Assembly: GCA_005281725.1 (NCBI GenBank)
Contig: SSBO01000008.1
Span: forward strand, 2,829,680-2,893,679
Source: Wuchereria bancrofti
Lineage: Eukaryota; Nematoda; Chromadorea; Rhabditida; Onchocercidae
Reading direction: 5' to 3'
Length of the DNA: 64,000 bases
Shown here in pieces: positions 53,276 to 64,000 of this stretch. The first letter of the stretch is position 1; every line of letters begins with the position of its first letter. A program made the translations under genes and the position numbers. A model generated the notes under the pieces. That model had not been told where the DNA came from. It worked only from the letters and a program-made list of their open reading frames with translations, and made no database searches.

Positions 53276-56200
53276 TTATAATGTAAGAAATAAATATTGA
53301 AGGGAACGTATTTTTGGTAATGAATAAATTGAAGCTGTCGGTGGTAGAAGATGAATACTGGATGGAAAGCAACCAAAATATGGATGCATCATTGCACCAT
53401 TTGCTGATATACGATCCGTTGGATTTAACTTAAATTATTTAAATTTAAATTTATTTAAAGATATTTAAAATAATCAAAATTAAAGAACGAAAAAAAAATA
53501 TTTCAAATAAAAAAAAAAATAAAAAAAAAATTTTTCAAATCTTAATTTTATATTTTGATATTATTAAATTTTTAAAATTAATAATTAACTCTTTGATAGA
53601 TTATACTTACTTGTAAAAAATTTGATAATAATGATTGGCCATTTTTTAATCTCGCCAAAGATTTATCTATCTCACTCCAATCTAATTCCTGATATGGTGG
53701 ATGAAAATTGGGTGAATAATGCGGTAGCTTAAGCACTTCAGGCCATTTTTTTGGATCAGGAATACCTGAAAATAAATTTTTGCATCTTTTTTTTTTCAAT
53801 GTAAATAATTTTAATGTAAATTAAGTTCAAAATATTTTTCTCGTCAAATTTCTTACCTCTAATACTAAATATTCGATCTAATTGATCGGTGACATTATTC
53901 GTGACACCCTGAAAAAGAGCTTCACCGGTACACATTTCAGCGAATATACATCCAACACCCCTGAAACATTTTACAACTTCTACCCAACAAATAATTTCTA
54001 CCCAAATTCTACCCAAATATAGCAGAATAAAAACAAAACTTTTTTTTTAGATACAATATTTTAGGAAAATTTCAAAAGTGAATGATTAACGAGAGAAAAA
54101 AGCTAACCACAAATCGAGAGATGTTGAATAGTCCGTTGAACCGAGTAATACATCTGGTGGTCGATACCTGACAAAAAAATTTAATTTCTTTTTTTTAAAT
54201 TTATTTAATCATTTCATTAAATATCGGTTACACCATTTATTTACTATCAGTGTTTAATTTCAAATACTTTTAAGTAAATGCTTTATCACTGCAACAGTAA
54301 AAGTTAAAATTACAAAATGATTAGATATAACATTGAAAGTTCATTTAAAGCTGGAAAAAGACAATTTATAAAAAATAAACAATCAGTTTGAGGCTATTAG
54401 CCTAGCAAATAAATTAAACATTAAATAGGATGAATTTTGCAACAATTGCGCTTCGTTTAAAAAATTCATAAGCAAAATATACTTATTTAAAATCACTGCA
54501 AGAATTGTTTTAAAATCATCAAATTTGTTTTGTAGAATTTTAAAATTTAATAAAACAACAATTTTACTAACATTTCGTATATGAAAGAAATACTAACCAT
54601 AATGTTACTACTTCATGTGAATAAGTTCGACTTGGCACTGATTTTGCTCGAGCTAAGCCAAAGTCAGCTAATTTCAACTCCCCATTACCATTTAATAATA
54701 AATTTTGCGGTTTTAAATCTCTAAAAAAATAAGTGGAAAACAGATTAGACTAAAAATTACTTCAAAATATTAATGAATCAAAAATTATAAACAAAATTTA
54801 TTTTGAGATTTATTTAATTTATCTTCAAAATTTATATTTTCAATGAAGAAAACAAGAAATTCGTTGGGGAAAAAAATTTTTTTTTGAATTTGTAATGATT
54901 AAAATGAATTAAATAATAGCCATTACCGATGTAAAATTTTCTTAGAATGGCAAAATGCAAGACCACGAAGTAATTGAAATAAGAACAATCGAACTTGCAT
55001 TTGTTCTAGTCCAGTTCTATGCTGTTCCAAATATTTGCTCAAATCTGTTTTCTGTAAATGTAAACTTATTAACATAATAGTACTCACATAATTAAATATT
55101 TAAATTTAATTTATTCAATTAAGTAAGTACGTATATCTTGCATGAAACAGTATGCATGAATTAAGTGAATGAACTATCATTTTTAAATATTTATTAAATT
55201 ATCATTTACAATTAATTAAGACTTAATGATAATTGATAATGAATTTATTTCAGCTTCTATAATTGCATCCAAAATTTTAACTAATAAAAATGACTTCTTT
55301 ATTACAATACTTTCTCAAAATTTTCATTCATAAATTACTATCATATCTTAAATTCAGTTTAAGCTAAATTTTTATCTAATAAAATGTTACAATTCTTAAT
55401 AATATACCTTCAAGACAAGTTGAAGTAAAGTTTCATTTATTAATTTAAATTATTCTTTCCTTTTTTTTTTTAATAGCATAAAGATCATTAAATTATATAT
55501 ATTTTTTTAAATAATATAATTGCAAGCCAACTTACCATATATTCAAAAACAAAAACCAATGAATTTTGTTCGTGTACAATATCATGTAATGTCACAATAT
55601 TAGAATGTCGCAAAGCACGCAGTAATGATGCTAAAAGGATGAATGTTAAAATAAAAGTAAAATTAAAAAATTTTAATAGCAAAAAAAAAAAAAAACTTTT
55701 CGACTAATTAATATAATTAAATGTTTCTTTATGATAATAGCACATTATTCCCTTTCTCCTTTCCATATTTGCTTCTTTTTCATTAAAAAAAAAAAAAAAA
55801 TTTCTCAATTCCTAAAAAAAATAGCAATTGTCAATTTATTTCACTAAAAAATAATTGGCAAAAAAGAATTTATCCTAAAATTTAATTTATTAAAAAACCG
55901 AAAAAAAAAAGATTAATCAATTCAAAAATTTCCAAACAGTTATCCGTTAAATGGAATAAAAAAGCAATGTGAAATTGATCACGAAGAAATGAAATGACAT
56001 TGCCAACGTTATGTTGCAAATGTCATCACCGATATTTGATTAATTTTTAAATTTCATACAAAAAAAAAAAAAAAAATAAAATAAAATGGTGACGATAAAA
56101 ATTTTCAATCAAATGATAAATGGCACTTTATCTGACCTTCTCGTATAGCAGTGAATGGTAATCCTTCTTGATTATGAATTTTAATTTCTTTCAGCGCAAC

Positions 56201-58915
56201 AATATTTCCATCACTTCTACAATTACACTTTTTTAGACTTAGAAACGAAAAAAAAAATGGAATAAATCTAATTCATATTGAATATTTAAATTCATACTTA
56301 AATATATTTGTGTAAATTTTAAATTTCGATTTGAATAATTGCTTCATTTTAATATTTGAAATTCCATTTTTCGTTATTTGACATCAAAAATGATTGATTT
56401 ATCATTCTGCAAAGCATAAATGAAAAAAAAAAAAAAATTTCGATGATTGTAAAAATTCTTACCGACTTTCACATTTGTAAACGACAGCATAGCTACCTTC
56501 ACCTAATTTTTCAATTCGCCTATAAAGTTCGCTAATATCTTGCACCGGCATTTCCTAGAAATTAATCATTCAGCTAAAATAAATTAAAAAGAAGGAAAAT
56601 TATTTTAATAGTGAAAAATTTTACTATAGAAAGTGAGATTTTGTCCAATATATAATGTTTTTATTTTATTTTATTTTTTCATTTTTGATGAAAATTAAAT
56701 CAAATATTCAAATTTTTTAATTTAAATTGATATATACTAAAACAAACGGTTAAATATCAAAATAGCTTTAGTTTGTGTTAAATATACATTACATTGATTA
56801 TTTGAACTTTTAACTTATGAAATTTGAAATGATAATTTGCAAATTTAATAAGCTAATGAAATCATACTTACTCTGGGTGGAAAGACTAAAGTATTCGGAT
56901 CCAGGTGTGCTGATCGTGGCCTCCGTCGACGAATAACTGATGAACTACGCTTTTCTTCCATTGAACTTAACGTAGATCTAAAATATTTTCTGAAAATCAT
57001 AAGAAATCCATTATAAATTTAAAAAATTTCATAATTTCTTTTTTTTTTTTTGATAAAAATTCTTTTTTCATTGAAATTATTATATCTTTTATAGTGAATT
57101 TTTAAAATTTTCGAAAATTAAAAGAAATATAAAAGAAGTTGCAGAAAATTTTCTACTGAAAAAAAAAACAAATTTTTTTTAAAATTTAAACTTCTTTCTT
57201 TTTTTCTCAAAATTTAAAATTTTTAAAATCTAAAATCTACTAACAATAATAATAACAATATTCCTAGTAAAACATACCTCGGATCGGAAGTAGACGATGA
57301 ACAACAAGGATCTGGACAAGCCGATACAATGCAATTATTAGTGCCCGAACGTGATCGTGTCGTTCGAAATAAATTAAACAAACTTCTAAAAATAAATAAA
57401 TAACTTCACTACAATAAACATTGTCACTTGTCACCAACATTATTATAATCCAACTCAAAAAGAGACAAACAGATACTTCTAACATTATCAACGCTTTTTA
57501 CGACAATATAAGATAACATCGTCAGCAATCAAACTGCTAATGATAACTATCATTATTTTAACTGTTATCACTACTACCACCTTCGTACTATGATTTTTGA
57601 CTGCTCTCACTAACGCTGCACTACGATTCGATTCAAAATTTGGAAATACAACAACCACTGTCACAGAGATGACAATGTATTTTTTCAGATAAAGACGAGA
57701 AGATATTGAAAGAAAGAAAAAGTGAAAAATTTAAATTGAAAAAGATACAGAAATACTTATCATTTGCAATGATTTATGGAGATATTTTCAAGAAAAAATT
57801 TTAAAATTACATTGAACTAATAAAATAATGCTAAAAACGATACTAACAAAGAGCAATAAAATAATACTAAATTTCAAATTTAGCAAATGTAAATTTTTCT
57901 GCTAATATTTCTCATTAACAGTTGTAATTTTCATTTATCAATTTAAAAAAAAAAACTTTTTTTTAAAAGATAATCAATGAGTAGAAATATTAATGCAAAT
58001 AGCAAATACGAAAATACTTGTTAAAAATGAACAGAGAAGTAATTAATTAGTGAAATAAGTTTTTAGAAAATTATATAGTAGTAAAAATTATTAAATGTAA
58101 TGAAAAATGATTACTTTGATGAACTCAAATTAGATGATTGCCATGATTGTGCCATATCATCATTTTTTAGGTTGGATAAAACAGCTTGTAGTGGTGAATT
58201 ATTATCATTTCTGATTTGTACCTTATCAGGATGCTTCTTATAAATGCCAAATTTTCCCTTATCAGTGTTGTCATTCTCCTTTGCTCGTTCATCTTTTTTA
58301 CTGTATTTTTCACGCTTTCTTGATTTTCTATAAGAAATAAGAAAGAAATACATTTATACAATGATAAATGATAAATGATATTTGTTTGATAGCTCTTATT
58401 TTTTTTTTTTGCAGATTATTTAAATTTATATATATTATAATCAAAAGTTAATAAAATTATATATGCAAAATGATTTTTGATTACAATTCATTTAAAAATG
58501 CATTCAAATATAACACAAATAATTATTAGAAAAAATTATTTTATTAATTTGATTTATATCAAAACTGAAAATATATCATTTGTTTAAATGCTTACGAAAT
58601 AAAAAAGAAAAAAAAAAGGAATATTTGTAGAGAAGATGTAACATAAATTTTAAATCTTCATAGATTTTTATCAGCAAACAAATTCTCATACATAGATGAA
58701 AAAGATGAAAAATAACCTTAGATTAAAAAATATGGTAGGTTTTCGAGTTGTAGGTGGAGTGACATGTAATACGACACGGTGCAAATTATCGGAACTTTTA
58801 AAATTTTTTACAATTGATAAATGTCGCTGATTAAGAACTGATAATGAGCAACTCTCTCGGAGTTGTGTTTTTCGAGTGTCATCATGGTCACGGTCCATAT
58901 GCGTCAACCATAATC
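53276..58915 (-). CDS. PFTAIRE cyclin-dependent kinase (CDK14/15 type), 5' end unresolved
   Basis: Exons (high to low): 58915-58717, 58327-58115, 57385-57278, 56977-56872, 56554-56463, 56216-56137, 55630-55536, 55051-54927, 54720-54598, 54167-54108, 53960-53857, 53765-53611 and 53428-53276; all phases close. From the in-frame Met in [10 protein letters not shown] the product is 531 aa, but the first exon is open upstream by phase, so an earlier exon is likely. The first ~200 residues are basic, Ser-rich and unconserved (for example [10 protein letters not shown]). Kinase motifs: glycine loop [10 protein letters not shown] (about 220-229), catalytic lysine in VALK (243), PFTAIRE helix (254-260), HRDLKPQN (Asp335), DFG (353-355), then [12 protein letters not shown] with the family's PPD in place of APE. 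The end has a typical C lobe (LNPTDRISA). CDK14/15 kinases pair with cyclin Y at the membrane and act in Wnt-receptor phosphorylation; neuronal roles are also known. Assignment to the PFTAIRE subfamily is firm. A duplicate of the first exon lies at 59823-59625. Confidence 0.93.
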
Positions 58916-60174
58916 CTAAAAATTTAAACATTTTAAGTAATGATGAAAATATTGAATTTATATTTTTATAATATTGTTTACATGGGGTTAATTTGATGCA
59001 ACTAAATTTGTAAATAACTTTTTTTTTTTTAATTTTAGAAATTGAATTTTTTTCTCCGTGCAACTAATATTTCTCATTCCTTTTTTTCTTCTATTATTTA
59101 ATAAATATGTTTTCCAAGCCTTTCATTATGAGGCAGTAAAATAAGTGACAAATTTTTAAACTTCAATAATTGATAGTTTCTAAATATCTTTGATTTCGAA
59201 CATTGAAGTAATCGTCTATGAAAGAAGGAATAAAATATTGATTTCAGTTTTACAAATAATGAGAGANAATGATAAATGATAAATGATATTTGTTTGATAG
59301 CTCTTATTTTTTTTTTTTGCAGATTATTTAAATTTATATATATTATAATCAAAAGTTAATAAAATTATATATGCAAAATGATTTTTGATTACAATTCATT
59401 TAAAAATGCATTCAAATATAACACAAATAATTATTAGAAAAAATTATTTTATTAATTTGATTTATATCAAAACTGAAAATATATCATTTGTTTAAATGCT
59501 TACGAAATAAAAAAGAAAAAAAAAAGGAATATTTGTAGAGAAGATGTAACATAAATTTTAAATCTTCATAGATTTTTATCAGCAAACAAATTCTCATACA
59601 TAGATGAAAAAGATGAAAAATAACCTTAGATTAAAAAATATGGTAGGTTTTCGAGTTGTAGGTGGAGTGACATGTAATACGACACGGTGCAAATTATCGG
59701 AACTTTTAAAATTTTTTACAATTGATAAATGTCGCTGATTAAGAACTGATAATGAGCAACTCTCTCGGAGTTGTGTTTTTCGAGTGTCATCATGGTCACG
59801 GTCCATATGCGTCAACCATAATCCTAAAAATTTAAACATTTTAAGTAATGATGAAAATATTGAATTTATATTTTTATAATATTGTTTACATGGGGTTAAT
59901 TTGATGCAACTAAATTTGTAAATAACTTTTTTTTTTTTAATTTTAGAAATTGAATTTTTTTCTCCGTGCAACTAATATTTCTCATTCCTTTTTTTCTTCT
60001 ATTATTTAATAAATATGTTTTCCAAGCCTTTCATTATGAGGCAGTAAAATAAGTGACAAATTTTTAAACTTCAATAATTGATAGTTTCTAAATATCTTTG
60101 ATTTCGAACATTGAAGTAATCGTCTATGAAAGAAGGAATAAAATATTGATTTCAGTTTTACAAATAATGAGAGA
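58360..60174. repeat. Exact 907-bp duplication around a single N (likely assembly error)
   Basis: 58360-59266 and 59268-60174 appear identical, with an offset of 908, including homopolymer lengths such as the same 12-T run. The only base between them is N at 59267. The first copy ends GAGAGA before the N, and the second ends GAGAGA followed by poly(A). This is what an unmerged overlap of two contigs looks like. Confidence 0.95.
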
Positions 60175-61676
60175 AAAAAAAAAAAGCACTTCTTCTCTTA
60201 GTTACAAGATAAAATGATAACGAAAATGATAATGAAAAAAAACAAAAAATAAAAAATGAAGTATCCTCATTTGTGACAATTGAAGATATTCCATTTTCAC
60301 CTATTTTTTTTTTTTCACCATGAAACTAAATTGAAATAAATATAAAAATTAAAGGGTCAATGTAGAGAAATTGTAAACAACAATTTTTAGAATGTGATTT
60401 AGTGACAAAAATATCAAATATAATTTCAATAAAATCTATCTAATCACTCTAATTAATAGCTTAGAGAGAAAATAATGCTTAAATACTATGCTATGATCAA
60501 ATTATTCAAACGAATAGTTCTTTTCAATTTGTTTATTTTTCAGCCATTTTCATCCTTTTTTTTTCATTTATTCACAAGACTAATATTTTTTGATATTTAT
60601 ATGAATATTTGAGAAAATAAACAAAATTTAAATCGATATAAAAAGGATACAAAGGAGGAACTATTCATAACTATTGTCTATTAAATTATTGAAATATGTA
60701 AAAATAAACAAACCAATATGAGAGGTTAATTTACTCCACATAATGCTTCTTGTTTATAAAAGAAAGCCGATAAAAATGATGGAATGATGTATTTTAAAAG
60801 ATGAATGATAAGTTGGATAGAAAGACGTAACTGACTATTTGACTTGCCATTCAAAGCCATTTGTGTTGATTAGAAAGGCATGAATTTGCATAAAATATAC
60901 ATTAACCTGAAAAAGTGACATATGAAATTGAAGTAAATGAAATGATAAACAGAATTGAATGAGCGCAAAAATTTTGTGGAAGCAAACAAGTAAGATTGAT
61001 TAAGTGATAAAATAATTTAATCTTGCATTTGCACTTTTAGGTCAAACGCTATAAGGTCATATAATGCAGTTAGATGATATTTCACAATAAAAAAATAAGT
61101 ATTATAGTGAATTATAATGAAGTTAAAAAGAGAAGTTATCATAAGTGATAACATACACTTCAAATTATAGCCATAAATTTTTTTGCAAATTCTATCAAAA
61201 TTTCACTATTATTAATTAAAACATAATGTCAAGTTAAATTTGAGAAAGTTATTGTTTAATAACAACAATGTCTAAAAAAAGAATTACTTTTAAAAGTTGC
61301 ATTAAAATATGATTTGAGTGTTCACTTCAACTTTTACGATTACGTTAATTATGGTAAGTTGCCACGTTGGAATGTTGTGCATTAGGCGTAAAGTGCAAAC
61401 TTAAATTAAAACACTTCAACAATTTCAATATTGCATATTTCTTGGATGATTTTTGTTTATATGCATAATTTCAATAAAATAAACGAAGTGAATGTTTTGT
61501 TCATGTTTATTCTTTAGAAACATTTCAAAACTTTTCATCAAATATAAAAGTAAATAAAAGCAGATTGGATATTTCTTCTTCATTTGCAATAGCATTACAT
61601 TCAAGATGAAATCAAAATTTCCATCTCTAAACCAATATTGCAAGTTAATTTTGAAATTTTTTTTTTTTTTTGCGTA
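58916..61676. other. Presumed 5' region of the kinase gene, including the duplicated block
   Basis: Apart from the duplicated exon, I see no convincing coding exon. A 44-codon frame on the minus strand at 60860-60726 has an ATG and a hydrophobic middle, but its possible donor does not match the phase needed by the kinase exon. The missing first kinase exon or exons should lie here. Confidence 0.45.
59625..59823 (-). pseudogene. Second copy of the first recognised kinase exon
   Basis: This is identical to 58717-58915. The exon begins in phase 1 and ends in phase 2, so splicing both copies in a row would shift the frame; only one can be used. It is most simply an assembly duplicate, not a real second exon. 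Confidence 0.85.
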
Positions 61677-61748
61677 TTAGAAGAGCTCTTCCAATAATTT
61701 CTTCCTCTCATCACTCGTATACGGTAATGCTTTTAAAGCTTCATAAAC
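61677..61748 (-). CDS. Possible terminal exon of an unidentified minus-strand gene
   Basis: After an acceptor (TTTATAG), 24 codons in phase 0 read VYEALKALPYTSDERKKLL, then EELF and a stop. The balanced codon use and charged helical composition stand out from the AT-rich surroundings and look like real protein. I do not recognise the family. Upstream exons would lie at higher coordinates; the nearest candidate is 62302-62219. Confidence 0.4.
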   Translation of the reverse strand, partial: VYEALKALPYTSDERKKLLEELF

Positions 61749-62212
61749 CTATAAACATTGTCGTAATCGCTTATTTTATTGTTTAATTATTGTCAACTGC
61801 CTTTAGCTCATTAATATTTTAGCAAAATGTACTTGAAGATATTTCTACTAAAAATAAAAATATCAGATAAAATATTAATGTTTATTAAATAAGAAATTAA
61901 TGAATGTACACTGTTCAATTCTCGTTTTTCTTCTTATCTTTCCTGAAAATTATTGAATGAGAATTCCGATGATAGAATAAATTATTATAAATTTTGTTCT
62001 TTTTCCTTTTAAAGTTTTTTCAGGATATTTACTGTATATGCTTGAGAAAAATGATCAAATTACTAATTGAACACTAATTGATTGCTCTTTCAGAAATTAC
62101 AAATTTTAAGCCAAGAAATAAAGAATATAATTGATTAAGACTAAACTTGACAACCGGACTAGTAGCCGGCCGGATTGGTTTTTTTTTTTTTTTTTTTTTT
62201 AGTTGACACTAT

Positions 62213-62302
62213 AGGCTTCTTTCAGATAATTCATCCATGGATGGCTTTTTCATCAAAGTCTGGCAAACCTCATCATCATCTTCCATTAAAACCATTAAAT
62301 GA
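62213..62302 (-). CDS. Possible exon of the same unidentified minus-strand gene
   Basis: After a good acceptor (CTCTTCAG, entering in phase 2) the frame reads HLMVLMEDDDEVCQTLMKKP and then SMDELSERSL to a stop at 62215-62213. A possible donor (GAG then GTTTGC, near 62270) would join in phase 0 to the exon at 61748; otherwise this is an alternative 3' end. The composition looks coding. No family is recognised. Confidence 0.35.
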
Positions 62303-64000
62303 CTGAAGAGGAAAAAAAAAGAGAGAAGAACTGAGATACCCGACGATTTTGCCCGAAATAATATATTTACCAGACGAGCTATCATTAAAAAATGAAATGA
62401 AATGAAAGAAGATATGCTATTGTTATAGCTTTTTAAGTTACAAAAATCAAAATAATTTATTCAAAACTACAAATGGTAAAATATTATCATCAATCCTTTT
62501 AAATGTTTTATTTTAGCAAAATGAAAATGAAATTCATCATTTATAGAAATAAGTAATTTTAAATTATACAGAAAATAATCTTCAAATAAGCTTATAAGAT
62601 TGAAATTGAAATTATGTATGAAAGGATGAATTAAAAATACTGAGCAGTTTTTTCAAAAAAGAAAAAGAAAAGCTAATTATGAAAGTGCAACAAATCGTTC
62701 TTAAATATTGATAGAAAAGGATGAAAAGTTATTACCTAAAATTTAACTCTATCATTAACTTATCATAATTATTAAATAAAGACAAAGTATATTAATGACA
62801 TAGATAACTATTTTTTGCTAATCTTAAAAGATAAAAAGAAACAACAACAATGATAATTGAAGGAAACATTGACAAATCTAATAAAACATTACTATTTTCA
62901 ATAAGTTGTTTAGCTAGTAAAGCATTGCAACTTATAAATTTAATTTATTGAAAGTAAAGACATTTCATCGATCGATATAATCCTAGCAAAATGAAGTAAG
63001 TTTGATGAAAATATTCCAAAACTACTAGCAATCAAGTTAACAAAGATCTATTAAAATTTATTAATTACTCATTATCACTTAAACAGTAATGAGTAATTCT
63101 TATTGTATGTAAATATAAAAATTAAAAAATTATCACTAAAAAAAAAAAAAAAAAGAAAGAAGAGACATAAAAAATGAAGAAGTTACCGGAGGAGAAGCAT
63201 ATGAAGTAACAATAACAGATCTCAAAATTATTCTTTTCCTCTTTTTCTTCTTCCCTCCCTCCCTCTTTCTTTTTTCTTCTTCATCTTCCGTCAATTTTCC
63301 TCTTTTCAATTTCCCTTTTATGCGTTCCTCTCTCTCTCTCTCTCTTTTTGCTTTTTTTTTTTTTTTTTCATTCTAAAACTAAATGGACATGTGGTTGAAA
63401 TAAACAGCACACAGCAATGATCAATCCTATTCATCCTTATTTGGTTATTGCTGTTACCGCCAATCATTACTACTGCATTTGCATTTTTGCATGCACATTT
63501 GCATTTGCAATGAATAATGGTGACATTTGCATGTGACAGTAATATATCAGAAAGAAGTCCTTGAAATGAAACAGGAAAATTTCGAACGGTTTTCATCCAG
63601 GAAAGATTGTCATGACAATATGTTTTTTTTTCTCTCTTTTTTTCCCTCTCTCTCTCTCTCTTTCTTTTTCCCTTTCTATGATTAGAAAAAAATGAAATCC
63701 AAAAAAAAAAAAAGAAAATGGAATAAATATAGTTGTGAAAGCTTTAAGCATAACAAAAAGCTAATAATTTAAATAATAATAAAAAAAAATTCAAATAACT
63801 ATTTAATAATTTAAATAACTAATGTAAAATGATTGAAGAGGTTAATATCGATTGTGAGCTTATTTATCTCTTTTTGATGTTTCTTCTATTTAATGCTAAT
63901 ATATGACCAATGTCCATCATTAATTGTTGTGATGCATGAAATAGTGACCAATCAAATGATTCTATCTTAAAATTTGCATACTTCTTCACCTTTTTTTTTT
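62303..64000. other. Right-hand region without a recognised gene
   Basis: This is AT-rich DNA with CT microsatellites at about 63329-63346 and 63645-63662 and an octamer cluster at 63477-63532. The minus-strand open frame 63318-63596 is built from these simple repeats and is not called. Upstream exons of the gene ending at 61677 may lie here or beyond the edge. Confidence 0.45.
63477..63532. promoter_or_regulatory. Cluster of ATTTGCAT octamers
   Basis: Perfect ATTTGCAT octamers lie at 63477, 63497 and 63525, with ATTTGCAA at 63503 and a TTTTGCAT variant at 63485. ATTTGCAT is the classical POU/Oct binding site. Several copies in 56 bp suggest a POU-responsive element, though simple-repeat origin is possible. 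Confidence 0.4.

Noticed and set aside
59594..59971. A second 125-codon frame identical to 58686-59063
   Set aside because: It is the exact copy inside the duplicated block next to the N, not an independent gene.
60726..60860. 44-codon minus-strand frame with an ATG and hydrophobic core, a candidate first kinase exon
   Set aside because: Its only donor (GGA then GTAAAT) is phase 0, while the kinase exon needs phase 1, and no conservation can be judged.
63318..63596. 92-codon minus-strand frame rich in Cys, Lys and Arg-Glu repeats
   Set aside because: It is produced by octamer-like and CT repeats; there is no domain or splice context.

Overview
The window is eukaryotic nuclear DNA and looks nematode, most likely from a filarial or other spirurid. 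It is very AT-rich. Genes are split into short exons (9 to 740 nt) with GTAAG-like donors and TTTTCAG acceptors and without strong branch or pyrimidine context. The encoded families (GH37 trehalase, ShKT peptide, MAM protein, ABHD17 lipase-like hydrolase, multi-PAN protein, PFTAIRE cyclin-dependent kinase) fit a nematode. The species call is inference. I saw no tRNA, rRNA, CRISPR array, operon of bacterial type or recognisable transposon gene.

Layout, left to right. 1-6174: no gene seen. 6175-10955 (+): 13-exon trehalase, complete, 567 aa. 13230-14040 (-): two-exon secreted ShKT peptide, 86 aa, convergent with trehalase. 14041-19626: AT-rich gap. 19627-24593 (+): 13-exon secreted MAM protein, 636 aa. 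27012-29256 (+): six-exon ABHD17-type hydrolase, 318 aa. 29257-33536: long 3' region with a curious metallophosphatase-like ORF, a 30-bp direct repeat and a hairpin. 33537-45888 (-): 21-exon secreted PAN protein, about 1141 aa. 45889-53275: AT-rich gap. 53276-58915 (-): CDK14/15 (PFTAIRE) kinase, 13 exons found, 5' end unresolved. 58360-60174: an exact 907-bp duplication separated by a single N, probably an assembly join error that copies one kinase exon. 61677-62302 (-): one or two possible 3' exons of an unidentified gene.

All six gene models were rebuilt by hand by matching splice sites and codon phase; every internal junction closes in frame, and most of the proteins show the expected family motifs. 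The genes look functionally unrelated: sugar metabolism (trehalase), secreted or extracellular-matrix type proteins (ShKT, MAM, PAN), membrane-lipid or depalmitoylation enzyme (ABHD17) and a signalling kinase (PFTAIRE CDK). I see no evidence for a novel multi-gene system. The most unusual signal is that three tandem repeats start at, or within a few bases of, splice sites of coding exons in two different genes, as if repeat growth was seeded from the exon-intron border.
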